From positions 12,200,874-12,264,873 of the forward strand of contig OZ020490.1 of the NCBI GenBank assembly GCA_963971405.1: a DNA stretch of 64,000 bases. Reading direction: 5' to 3'. The notes under the pieces are model-generated. The model made no database searches. It had not been told where the DNA came from and saw only the letters and a list, made by a program, of their open reading frames with translations. Positions 29,601-39,609 of the stretch are shown piece after piece; the stretch's first letter is position 1, and each line of letters begins with the position of its first letter. The translations under genes and the position numbers were made by a program. This DNA comes from Psococerastis gibbosa (Eukaryota > Arthropoda > Insecta > Psocodea > Psocidae).

Positions 29601-29787
29601 CAATGGCGGATCCACAGGGGGGTCGTGACACCCCCCCCCCCCTACATGAGTAAATTTATGAAAGTTTTTTTTTTATATTTTAAATTGAATAAAACCCAAA
29701 TTATCTACACAAAAAAATTACATTTTAAACTTACTCTAAACTTGTGACCCCCCCCCCCCTCTAAATTTTCCGCTGCATCCGCTCTTG
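29601..29787. mobile_element. hAT-like MITE
   Basis: 187 bp, ends CAATGGCGGATCCACAGGGG and GCATCCGCTCTTG, C-runs inside both arms. Flanks CGTATATA and ACTATATA match at six of eight. It ends about 110 bp upstream of the start codon of the secreted-protein gene. Confidence 0.7.
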
Positions 29788-29827
29788 ACTATATAATTAG
29801 GTACGCACTTATGCCATATCTTTTTAG

Positions 29828-32800
29828 GTGTCAGTTCCTGAGGAAGACGAGGTCACTTTCTTTGGCCGTATGGCCAGGGTCTACCAGGACAGTCAGACAA
29901 CATGCTCCTATGGATTGGAGTCATCCTGTCCGTCCTAACCCGTAAGTTGACTGTGCCGTGCAACCAAATGTGAAAGTGCTTGCTGTGATAATGATAGTGA
30001 TGTGCTGGTTACAATTCCCGCCTTGCAAAATGTAATTCTTTAATGCAATAGCCAATAGGGATGAATAATTATATTGGCTATGACGAGGCGAAATATTAGG
30101 GACACATATTCATAAAATTGTAAACATTGTTTAATATCCCACAAAGTGTGTACTATCGTAAGTCGGTGCCAATTAATGAATGAAAGGGTGGAGGGGAAAT
30201 AACATGCCCCATTTTTGTTTTCCAATTTATACGTAGTATAAGGAAAGCTTTGTGACGGTCGAAATTTTCGATTCCGAGATTTCAACGGATTTACACGTTT
30301 TAAGGTCCCAGGAAACCAAAAAAGTGGTTTTTACGAAATGTCTGTCTGTGCGTCGTTTTCCGGGCAAACTACTCGGTCGATTTTGATGAAATTCGGCATG
30401 TAGGTTCACAAAAATCATACCTCGGGACCATTTTTTTTATTTTGGGTTAACTGAGTTTGGGGGGGTTTTATTCTCAAAAAACTCCAAAAAAATGTCTAAA
30501 AAAATTATTTCTCAAAAACGGCTCCAACGATTTCTTTTAAATTCACGTATATTGTATTCGTTATTAATGTTAACGAAATGCGGGGGGTCGCTTGCCCCTT
30601 GATAGGTTGCTTCTGGGGGTAAAAAAATAAAAATAACTAAATTTTAATGAAAAATGACTAAAAAATAATTTTTCTGCGAAACCTTTATATCGATGATTTC
30701 TACCTTCAGGTATGTTTTAGGTGTTAAATTGAGTAACGAAACCGGACAGGTTGCTTTCCCAGAAAAGTACCTATTTGGTTTGTTTTTTTGAAAAAATGAT
30801 AGAAAATTCACGCTCAAATGCATTGCGTGCCCTGCCAGTATTGCTGTGTGGTAATGTGTTGGTCTGACCTATCTTGAATTTACCTCACCTCCAGTGACGT
30901 CAGGTGGACAACCCCCCCCCCTCCCCCCGAGATATCGGAAATTTAACCATTGGAAAATTATTTACCATGAAATTACTCATTTTCTCTATCTACTAATTTT
31001 GATAGATTGGAAAGCATGTTCGAGTAAACTCGGACCGGTTCTTTTTTTTACCAAGCACTAGATTGAACCTTTTTGACAAAATATACGGTGCATCATATAT
31101 TACAAAACAAACTCCTTTTTTTACTCCCCCTTACAACAAATTATAGATCCGCCAATGTGTATTTGCCTGGGCTGGCAACAATGTCTTTTCCTTGGTTATA
31201 GTTAACAAATGGATTGTAGCCTATCGGACTTTTTACATGGCTTACTTCGAACGCACCCATATTGTGAATATACGATACAAAATCACTATCACTACATGGT
31301 ACTATTGCATAATTTCTGAAAAATGTATGGTACCGTAGCCTACTTATTCAAAATGTAGCTAACGTGAACCTTTTTAAGCTATACCAGGTTTAATAGATTA
31401 AAATTGTGTGTGTTTCTTATAGTCTAAGTGTAAAGTGCCATAACGTGGTTTTTGTTTAGCAGCCCATATCATACAGTATGCAAACAGTTCTGCTTTACTG
31501 ATGTAGCCTATGGAGAGCTTGTAGATTGTAGGGACAGCAGCCGCGTCTTTGTCTCAATATTGCTTATGAGACCACAACGGGACTTGCACACACAAAAAGC
31601 ACAAGCAAATGAAGAACTCATCTTTAAAGTTTTATAGACTTCTACGAGTATAATTATATCGCCATTTTTATTTTAGACTTACTTACTTAGCGTGTCCGGG
31701 CCTAGGATGCGTTGATCCAAAACACTGTGGCCTGGACGACCTTGTCATTGGCATCTGAGAGATCTGTCTGCAAGGGCGGATTTTAGGGGGGTCAAGGGGT
31801 CTGGACCCCCCCCCCCCCCCAAATAAAATGAACTTACACTAGATAAAAATGGGTTTACAGTGGGAATTAAAAATAATAATGTTTTTTAATGTTATAATCC
31901 ACTGAATCTGCCCGCTGACCCCCCCCCCCCTCCTAAATTGGAGGCAAAATCCGCCGTTGTCTGTCTGGGACATTTTTATTAATACTGTACGGCTTACTTA
32001 TGACTTTTGACATTTTCGTTGCAGTGGGTAGTTGTCTCATCATACCAGAAGAACTGCCATCCTTACTGTCTCTGTTGTATTCCAATATTCCTCCAGTGAA
32101 AAAAGGTAGGATACATGTTACAAGAAGAACGAAAATTGTCTTTTATTATTTCAATCTCTTGTTTCTTCTCTATTTAATTTTAAGCATCTATATATTAATA
32201 CAATATGTTTGTTTTTAAGGTTAGCATGAAAAGAAGACTTTATAGTCTTATTGTTCACCTTTTGTTTTGTTTTTATTCAATAAAGTCGTTTTCAATTCAA
32301 TTCAATTGAAAAATTCTGGAGAATTGGATCATTGACTCAGTTAACCTCTTGCGTAGCCTATTCTATACTGTATATATTGTGTTATAAATGTAAACATGAT
32401 CATTCCATTGATAGCCTACTACCCTTATGACGGGCAAGGTGAACTGATGTGGTCGTTTGTTCGTTACTACAGCAAGAAGAACAAAGGATTCTGATTAATA
32501 AAATGCAAAACCGTTCCTTTATACATTCCACCTTCTCCTTCCCCATCCCCGATCAAAACTGTGTAATGCGCTAGTTTTTAAAATGACCTACAAACTCAAG
32601 TACATTTCACAGCCTTTCAACTGATCACACAATAAAGACATCATTGCAGCGACATTACATTAACACAAGACACCGACTAGCAAATAACATTTACACTCAG
32701 CCGGCACAAAAAGTTATATATGAGCACGCACCCAACTATTTAGCATGCAAGATCTTTAATGCCATGCCAGTAGAAATCAAAATATTAAAAGGCGATGAAA

Positions 32801-34008
32801 AATTATTTAAGGCAGCATTGAAAAAGCACGTAAACTAACCTTTTCGATCAACACTTGCTGGCCATATTATTTTAGCTTTTTAATTTTGTTCGTTTTAGCT
32901 TTTTAATTAACGCACTTTTTTGTATGTAATCTTTCAATTTGTTTTTTTGTTTTATAAGTGAAACTTTCCACATTTTAAGTACACATTAGGTACGACTAAA
33001 TAGTTTGTATATTTTAATTGTATCCCGGCAACACAAGTCCTCTTGAGGAACTTAGTTAGGGCCGGGATAACTAATGGTGTTTCTAAATTGCAGTTTTTTT
33101 CAAATAAATATTCATTCATTCATTCATTCACATTTTTATATGTTTCAGGTACTGACTCAAGGTTTGGTTTCGGATACAGATTGGGCCCTCATGCAGATTT
33201 TCAAGTGTTATTAGAAGTAGGCCCGCAAACCAACACTGGAGGTATTGGACCTAATGCAGAAGCCCCTGGTAAGCGGGAGACTTTGCAGATGCAAAATACC
33301 GACACCCTGGTCGCTATGATCAACACTGGGAAAATGCCCCATCAGTATGAATATGAAGAAGATAGTCAGGTCGATGGAAATGTTCTGGACAATTTAACCA
33401 CAGCTACTGAAAAGGTAAGTAGCCTATATATTATGATGATAGGTACGGTACTAAGCAGCGTAAACCAATTCAACATAGGACAGGGCTAACGATCCAAAGA
33501 CTTTCATGAATTCCAGAATGCTACGATATACATATATCATGTGTCCGATCAAGCGGTGCAATTTTCCCGCGAAGTTGCTCTTATAAGGGGAAAAACATGG
33601 ACATTGGCATTGGACTCCCCACCGTTCAATTTAGGCTGCCCCTCCGAAATCTGGCTTTGGAGACGCCATTATAGATCCGGCCTGGTCGGAAGAAACTTCA
33701 AACTTGCCCAAGGGGGGCGGGGCCGCCGAGCGGTCCCAAGCCCCGCTTGTATTTAATAATTTTCTATGTTTTAGGCACCAGAAACGGAAGGTGGCAAATG
33801 GATAGACTCATGGAAAAACACTTTTACAAAGGAGAGTTACTTCGGGAAAATAAAATTTAACAAAATTCCCGGTATCGACAGCAGGAGTGATAAGAAGAAG
33901 ACGAGGCGACAAAATTTTTACAGTCAGCGAACGCCACAGCCCGTCCATAATTCCAGAAATCAAGATTATGTGGAACATTTGCAAAGATTATGGCGCAAAA
34001 ATTCTTGA
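29828..34008 (+). CDS. Secreted 206-residue protein, candidate peptide precursor (unrecognised)
   Basis: Coding exons 29902-29941, 32025-32105, 33149-33414 and 33775-34008 have matching phases (1, 1, 0) and good splice sites. The start ATG 29902 lies in an exon that may begin at an acceptor at 29827. Residues 1-17 (MLLWIGVILSVLTLGSC) form a typical signal peptide. The rest has no cysteine and no membrane segment. Dibasic sites: KKG at 39-41, GKR at 81-83 (a glycine before the basic pair would allow C-terminal amidation), KKKTRR at 169-174. A possible N-glycosylation site NLT at 122-124 follows an acidic stretch (YEYEEDSQVD). I do not recognise a family. A prohormone-like precursor is an inference from architecture only; a non-processed secreted protein is equally possible. 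Confidence 0.7.
29902..29941 (+). CDS. Secreted protein exon 1 (signal peptide)
   Basis: ATG to the GTAAGT donor, 13 codons plus one base. The other two frames of this segment either stop early or do not match the phase of exon 2. Confidence 0.65.
30220..31042 (+). repeat. 0.8-kb dispersed repeat, copy 3
   Basis: Runs from TCCAATTTATACGTAGTATA to CTCGGACCGGTTC, inside the first intron of the secreted-protein gene. It carries the segment missing from copy 1, and its complement has the 63-codon frame (30227-30418, minus) shared with copy 2. Confidence 0.75.
31452..31637 (+). other. Unsupported intronic open frame
   Basis: 61 codons after TTTTTGTTTAGCAG, ending in TAG. It contains SRVFVSILLMRPQRDLHTQK. 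It is not needed for, and not in phase with, the surrounding gene. Listed because the region is otherwise empty. Confidence 0.15.
31676..31980. mobile_element. LINE-tail fragment split by a hAT MITE
   Basis: ACTTACTTACTTAGCGTGTC, GGCCTGGACGACCTTGTC and the flanks of the MITE form one retroelement-like piece with an (ACTT)n edge. It resembles the minus-strand LINE tails elsewhere. Confidence 0.45.
31771..31959. mobile_element. hAT MITE with perfect 8-bp TSD
   Basis: 189 bp, ends CAAGGGCGGATTTTA and AAAATCCGCCGTTG, flanked by TCTGTCTG at 31763-31770 and 31960-31967. C-runs inside both arms. It lies in the first intron of the secreted-protein gene, 65 bp before exon 2. Confidence 0.88.
32025..32105 (+). 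CDS. Secreted protein exon 2
   Basis: 81 bases after TTTTCGTTGCAG and before GTAGGA. Encodes the end of the signal peptide (GSC), then LIIPEELPSLLSLLYSNIPP and VKK. Confidence 0.7.
32215..32308 (+). repeat. Retroelement tail, AAGGTTAGCATGAAAA family
   Basis: AAGGTTAGCATGAAAAGAAG, GACTTTATAGTCTTATTG and AATAAAGTCGTTTTCAATTC form a 95-bp unit ending in a short tandem repeat. A second copy lies at 63210-63305. Confidence 0.7.
32500..33131 (+). mobile_element. LINE 3' end with (ATTC)n tail
   Basis: A frame-broken reverse-transcriptase C-terminus: NTRHRLANNIYTQPAQKVIY, then YLACKIFNAMPVEIK, then LFKAALKKHV and stop (32644-32838). A ~290-bp UTR ending ATTCATTCATTCATTC follows. The tail is CR1-like. 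It ends 18 bp before exon 3 of the secreted-protein gene. Confidence 0.7.
33149..33414 (+). CDS. Secreted protein exon 3
   Basis: 266 bases after ATATGTTTCAG and before GTAAGT. Encodes TDSRFGFGYRLGPHADFQVL, then PNAEAPGKRETLQ, then the acidic EYEEDSQVDGN and NLTTATEK. It contains the GKR site. Confidence 0.72.
33775..34008 (+). CDS. Secreted protein exon 4 (C-terminus)
   Basis: 78 codons including TGA after TTTTCTATGTTTTAG. Basic and aromatic: WIDSWKNTFTKESYFGKIKF, KKKTRRQNFYSQR, DYVEHLQRLWRKNS. Highly charged, no cysteine. Confidence 0.7.
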   Translation, partial: APETEGGKWIDSWKNTFTKESYFGKIKFNKIPGIDSRSDKKKTRRQNFYSQRTPQPVHNSRNQDYVEHLQRLWRKNS

Positions 34009-34019
34009 AAATATTTATA

Positions 34020-34960
34020 GGCTAGCCTGTATATATACCTGATCGTTACCTACCTGCGGGCCTACTATGGCGATTATTTTTAATCTTAACTGGGGATTAA
34101 AAATGAAAACAAGATAATTTTAGAATGGGAAGTGCTATTAAAAATTGTTTTGTGTGGATTTTTAACCCCAAGAATAAGTTAATACTAAACGGCATAAATA
34201 GTAGGCCCACTGAAGAGTAAATATAGAGCATGTAAACTAGTCTACGTAATATTAACGGTCACTACAGCTATTGTAGTAAATCAACCTTAATTAAGCCTAT
34301 TTTAGCGTATTAGGGTAGGACGCAGTTATCCCTTAGAGTTATGTTGCCTTTTCAAGATTAAAGTCAGTAGGGTACGATACTGAGTGGTAAACTTTTCACA
34401 AAAATCAAGAAAAACGTGTTAAACGATACGTTTTCTACGTGTTTTCGACTCAGGCCTCGGAGCCATACTGCTCGGGTTTGGAGCATTATCTGTCTTCTTC
34501 TATTTAATGCCTCTTCTATTGAAGATTGGGGACCATGGATCTGCTCTAAAATGGGAAGTCGTGCTGTTGCCAGACATATTAAATGTCTCAGGTTTCTCAA
34601 CCAGGATGTTCTTCTTCTGCAGGGAGCCCTCTATTCTTCTGTCTTCCCTTAATTATTACATGCAGAAGGCGATACTTTGGTTCCTCATCACATAGTATAG
34701 GCCTACGGTATATTTATATTTATTATTATTATTTATATATTATATATGTATTTATTATTTATATTTTGTATATTATACATAAAATAAATCTGTATTAGAT
34801 TTAATTAAAAGGTGATCGTATAGCAGACAGCCCCAAAAGCCCAAAGCCCTTGCCATAGCGATTGCCATTATTAGTCAGACCTTTGGCAATTTGGTAATAA
34901 TTAATTGGATAATAATAATAAATTATTAAACTTATTATCCGGTACGGTACAGGTCTGCCA
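34020..34960. other. 3' flank with degenerate palindromic repeats
   Basis: 34070-34200 is a worn relative of the 17.9-kb MITE (TATGGCGATTATTTTTAATC, TTTTTAACCCCAAGAATAAG). 34430-34700 is GC-richer with antisense frames but no recognisable domain, probably an old retroelement. A TATT/ATA-rich simple stretch follows to 34800. Confidence 0.4.
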
Positions 34961-35137
34961 GCAGCCTGATCGAGGCGATTATAATAATACCGGTATTTAT
35001 TTAATCCCCTGGTATTAAACATGTAAACAAGATAATTTTATAATGGAAAGTGTTATTCAAAATTTGTTTGCTTATACAGTTATAATCCTAGGGTATTTAT
35101 TTAACCCCGGTATTATAATCGCCTCGATCAGGCTGCA
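34961..35137. mobile_element. Palindromic MITE, GATCGAGGCG family copy 2
   Basis: GCAGCCTGATCGAGGCGATT and its complement bracket an interior almost identical to 17902-18076, including AATCCTAGGGTATTTATTTA. A recent pair by eye. Confidence 0.75.
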
Positions 35138-35339
35138 GATGTTTAGGTCAATATTTTATCGTATTGTTTCGGTACCGTACCTCCCTTTCCACCTAATGTA
35201 AAAAATTGTCAGCATATAAATTACCATTTCGGAAATACATTGTGTATATTGTACAAATTTTGAAATAGTATGGTATTCTTCACCATTTCATAAAAGATGT
35301 GATAGCCTACGTGGGGTTGTCAACCGTTCGGGTCCCACC

Positions 35340-35540
35340 AGAAAACAATACATCGACTTCGATGGCCAGGTGGTAACGTGTTTGAACTCGTGCGAGTCTT
35401 TACACGCCATGCGATCGGGGACGTGTCGTAACTCAACACGGGTACTAACCTACTGAGGCGACTGAAGAGGTCACTCGGATGCATTCATTAAATTCTTTGC
35501 ATGCGATTAATCTTTTTGTAAAAAAAAAAAAAAAAATGTG
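35340..35540 (+). mobile_element. SINE family with A-box, copy 2
   Basis: A-box TGGCCAGGTGG, then CGTGCGAGTCTTTACACGCC, ATGCGATCGGGGACGTGTCG, GCATTCATTAAATTCTTTGC and a poly-A run of 15-20 (35519-35536). Confidence 0.65.
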
Positions 35541-35544
35541 TGCC

Positions 35545-36300
35545 TTATAATATATAGGCTGTATCTATAGGCCTACTTAAAAATAAACGAAAGAAGACCC
35601 CCAGGCTTTGCAGTAGGATTCAAGTGCTAATAAAGCCATATATAGTGCATTCAAGTGGATGAGTTAGGTAGGCCTACTTCAGACCGAGACTTCTACGAGC
35701 TTTTCTCGACATGTAACTAAAACCGATAGAATAAATTAAACAACTACAAAACCAATTTGGGCATTAAGATGCACGATATTAGCCTACTTAATTATTTCTG
35801 CGGGCCTACTATGACGATTATTTTCAGTCTTTTTAAACATGTAGGCCTAAACAACATAATTTTTGAATGGAAAGTGATATTCAAATTATTGTTTTATTCA
35901 CATTTTTACATTATTAACCCGCCAACGGCCTTACCATGTTGATTCCATTAGAGCAGAGCATATGTTTCAAACTGCGGCAACTTGGTAGTGAGCACAGCGT
36001 TGGCAGGGGAACCTGGTGGGACATGATAACGCGCTTAAGCTGGCCACACACGACCGCGCCGATTTCACCGCGCCAACACGCCAAATGGATGAGGTGGAGC
36101 GGTGAGTCTAGAGGGGTGCCCACACACGACCGCGCCAACGCTCCACCAGTTTCTCAAGTTTTGTAGGTGACTGACTTTCTTTTAAAATAATTATAAATGT
36201 TGAAATTGATAATGGGTTGGCCCATGGAAATTTTACTGATGCCTATATTTGAAAATTAGGAAGAAAAGAAGTTAATGGTCAAAGCAGTTGCGTATCCAGA
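35545..36300. repeat. MITE scraps including ACACACGACCGCGCC repeats
   Basis: 35795-35925 is another worn palindromic relative. GGCCACACACGACCGCGCC (36042-36060) and CCCACACACGACCGCGCCAA (36119-36138) occur in direct repeat, and related words lie inverted at 38.05-38.18 kb. No gene. Confidence 0.4.
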
Positions 36301-36693
36301 TTTTTATTTGGGGGGGGGGGGGGGTCCAGTTTTCACATAACATCAATACATAAAGTATGCCCACTTATAAGTGGTTTTCGAATGGGTTGGTGTTTATGTG
36401 GCGCCCCCCCCCCCAATTTTCGTAAAATAGTAGAAAAAGATGAAAGCAGTTCTCATAGACGTACGAATCTTTTATCTTTTAATTAGGGGCATGATCTCTT
36501 AATTTTCCTTGACCAGGTACCCGAGGGTTCGAGAGTCTGAAGGGGGGGCCCGGGGATCTCCCCCGGGGAAGGGTTTTGTTCAAAATAGGCCTGAAATTGT
36601 GGAGTTTTACACATTTTCATATGTAAACGAGTACGTCTTGCAACGTATTCTATTAACGTCTAGGTTTTACAGCCAAAGAATAGTAGGTGAGTC
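36300..36693. repeat. G/C-tract MITE fragment
   Basis: A G-run of 15 and a C-run of 10 bracket TTTATGTGGCG. Then GGGCCCGGGGATCTCCCCCG forms a short hairpin at 36545-36564. Confidence 0.45.
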
Positions 36694-37428
36694 CAGTGGC
36701 GTAGTCAAGGGGGGGGGGAGATCAGCGGGGTCCGGACCCCCCCCCCCCCTCAAAATTTAGCAAAACCGAAAACTTTTCAAAAAAAATCCCCGGGGAGACC
36801 CCGGTCCCCCGGTCTCCAGTTTTTTAATAATTTTATCGTCTGCAAAATCAAAATTGTTTTGCCGACAAGCTATTTCAGGCTTATCCTTTAAAGAACATTC
36901 CCTACGGTAGCCCCCCTTGTTAGCTGTAATATTCTTCATATGTAAAATATGAGCATAACTGCTTTCAGAGTGCGTAAATTCCATTATTTTGGGCCTATTC
37001 TTTTTCAAAATAATTCCCCCGGGGGAGAACCCCGGGCCCCCGTTCTTGCAGTAGGTGTCCTATTCTTCGGCTGTAAAACCTAAACATTTTTAGAATAGGT
37101 TACAAGTCGTATATACATCAAAATGTGTAATACTCCACAATTTCAAGCCTTTTTTTTCAAAACCCTTCCCCGGGGGAGACCCCCGGGCCCCCCTTTAGCA
37201 GCCCGACCCCTCGGGTGGGGAAATTCAGATCTTGCCCCTAATTAGAAGATGCGTACGTCCATGAGTAAAGCTTTCCTATTTTTATACTATTTTACGAAAA
37301 TACGGGGGGGGGGGTGCCAAATGAAACACCGCCCCATTTGAAAACTTATCGTAAACGGGCAAACTTTACGTATTGATGTTGCATGAAAACTGGACCCCCT
37401 CCACAAAAAATTTCTGGCTACGTCGCTG
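36694..37428. mobile_element. hAT-like element, CAGTGGCGTAG family
   Basis: 735 bp, ends CAGTGGCGTAGTC and GGCTACGTCGCTG, flanks GGTGAGTC and GGTAGGTC (six of eight). It contains several CCCGGGGGAGACCCCCGGG-type hairpins and G/C tracts, probably from nested relatives. Confidence 0.65.
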
Positions 37429-37429
37429 G

Positions 37430-37765
37430 GTAGGTCTATTACAAGGAAGGGGGGCCCAAGGGTCCCTCCGGGAGAATTAATTTAGAAATGAATAAGCACA
37501 AAATAGTGGAATTTACGCACTTTGAAGCAGTTATGTTTATATTTTACGTGTGAAGAATATTACAGCAACGGTAACAAGGGGGCCGGGGGCTACCCCGGAA
37601 AATCATTTTTAAAAAAATAGGCCTGAAAAATTTTGTGGAACAGTGGGACCGGGGTCTTCCCAGGGAATTTTTTAAAAATAAATGACTGAAAAATTTGCTA
37701 TTTTGCTAAATTTGGGGGGGGGGTCCAGACTCAGCTGCCCCCCCCCCCCCCTGGCTCTTTGACAC
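37430..37765. repeat. Further G/C-tract MITE fragments
   Basis: GGGGGGCCCAAGGGTCCCTC, GGGGGCCGGGGGCTACCCC and terminal G and C runs. Boundaries cannot be set. Confidence 0.45.
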
Positions 37766-38430
37766 TGGCAGTGGCTGTTGAAAAGAAGAGATGTGAGCCA
37801 TTCAACACTTGCCACAGGCCACAGGCCACAGAAAACAAACTCTCGTTTGGAGGTCATACGTCTGCTTCCGAAGGTGGCTGAGTGAGCACTGAGCCAAAGT
37901 CAGCCAATTCTGGCAGGCAGGCATATGCCAAAACAGGATTTCTCCACAGACGGGCATGTGCCAACAGCTTGGACTGGTGGGTTTGGACGCGCGGTTTCCC
38001 CACATACGATGCGTCGACTTGCTCATCCATTAGCGTGGCGCGGTGGCTTTCCAACCGGTTGGATATCCAACACGTCCGACCGCTCCACTGAAATTCTTGA
38101 CAGGTTTCCCCACACACGATGCGTTTTTGGATGAGCGCGCCAAAATTAGTGGCTTGGAGCGGTCGTGTGTGGCCAACTTTAGGCAGTATAAGTCGAGTCC
38201 TGGTCACCTCCGATTTAATCGTGTGACTTTACCATGTTCCCCAAGTGTTTCGGAATCCACTATAATCAGGAGATCGACCCTGTTAGTCAACTCCCCTTTC
38301 CCCGAGGTGAAAGAGTCTGCCCTTAGGGTGCTTCAAGTTAACTAACAGACTCACTCCACCCGCCAGGCTGACAAGGTTGCTTAAAGCAGAAATGCTGAAA
38401 GCAGGCGTTAAAAACAACAACAACAACATT
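37766..38430. repeat. GC-rich repeat block
   Basis: Contains CGACTTGCTCATCCATTAGC, two TTTCCCCACA(C/T)ACGATGCG units, and AGCGGTCGTGTGTGGCCA (complement of the 36.05-kb words). 38205-38275 matches 22.12-22.26 kb inverted. The block ends in (AAC)n at 38412-38430, a retroelement-like tail. The long opposing open frames are GC-bias shadows. Confidence 0.45.
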
Positions 38431-39353
38431 TTTAACCCTGAGAATAAGATAATACTAAACGGTAGGCCGGCCCCCTGACCGGGGAGACCACCGGATCCCT
38501 CTGCAGAAATATTATTTTTATATATTTTACTGTAATTTTAAGTTTTAACAATTATTGATACAATGTTTTAATTCAATCAATTTTAGGGTATCTAACTTAC
38601 CTATTTATTTTCATGTTTTTTTTTTTAAACCTAATTTCTATGTCAGTGAAGCCTTTGCAAAGTATAATACTCGTATATATAGTAACGAACCCGAAGGCGA
38701 TGAATCCGTTTTTAAAAAGATTCCCAAAATGTTGACTCCTATACCTTCTATACAGCTCAGCTCAGACTACCTTGATGCGTTGCTGGGTGCCCGCAGCCCA
38801 GGTGCACGGCCTGGGTTGCTGACTCGATGATTGCCCCGTCAGCATGAGAACCCAGCATTGGCGGTTGGCAGGGACGTAACTATATTAATAGCAACCGGTT
38901 TCGGCACTATAGGTCATCGTCAGGCTGCAGACATACATACATCGCAACACTATACATAAATTGACAAGTTAGAACAATGATAGTAGGCCTAATAGGTTAG
39001 TAGCTTGTAGTTAAATATATAATGTAGGCGTATGCCTATCTAATTACAATATACTCTTATTTGCCGGATCTATGCATAAATTATAGGAACTGTATAACTG
39101 ACTGGTGAGCTGTAACAGTACCTAACTGTAAAATAGCGACACTCAAGGCTCAAGCAAACATTTTATTTTATTTTGTAAGCTTACATTAAATGGATAGGCC
39201 TAGATACTTCTTTATGGCCTAAATCTCCTGATGAGCGGCTCTATTGTAGGCCTATTTCATCTGCTATAAATGGCTTTAGTAATAGTAATAAAACAAAAGT
39301 CATTATTATTTGCTCCAATATATTGTAAGCTATATTGGTAGTTGGTATACAGT
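38431..39353. other. Gene-poor stretch
   Basis: No supported exon. 38880-38940 (AGCAACCGGTTTCGGCACTA followed by CATACATACAT) looks like an old repeat edge. Confidence 0.35.
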
Positions 39354-39609
39354 CAGGCGCGGATATACGGGGGGGGGGGGCTATAGCCCCCCCCCCCCAT
39401 TAGGTTCCTCAAAATGCGTAAAACCCCACTATTTCAGTCCTATTTTTCGCATATTTCTTCCGGGGGAGAACCCCCGGGCTCCCCTTGTGTATTTATTCCC
39501 TTCGATATAGCACCATTATTGCTCTGAAAACGCGTAAAGCCTATTTTTCAAAAAAAAAATCTTATTTAGTCTTAGCCCCCTCCTTGGTCTCATTCTAGAT
39601 CCGCGCCTG
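39354..39609. mobile_element. hAT-like MITE, CAGGCGCGGAT family copy 1
   Basis: 256 bp, ends CAGGCGCGGATATAC and CTAGATCCGCGCCTG, G/C runs inside the left end and a CCGGGGGAGAACCCCCGGG hairpin. Near-identical in plan to 43641-43905. The target duplication is unclear here. Confidence 0.75.

Noticed and set aside
29828..29935. Frame beginning VSVPEEDEVTFFGRMARVYQ in the first exon region
   Set aside because: Stops before the donor and is not in phase with exon 2; only the MLLWIGV frame continues.
37854..38345. Long overlapping frames on both strands (up to 117 codons)
   Set aside because: They overlap each other in a GC-rich repeat block and contain no domain; its edges match repeats at 22.1 and 36.1 kb.
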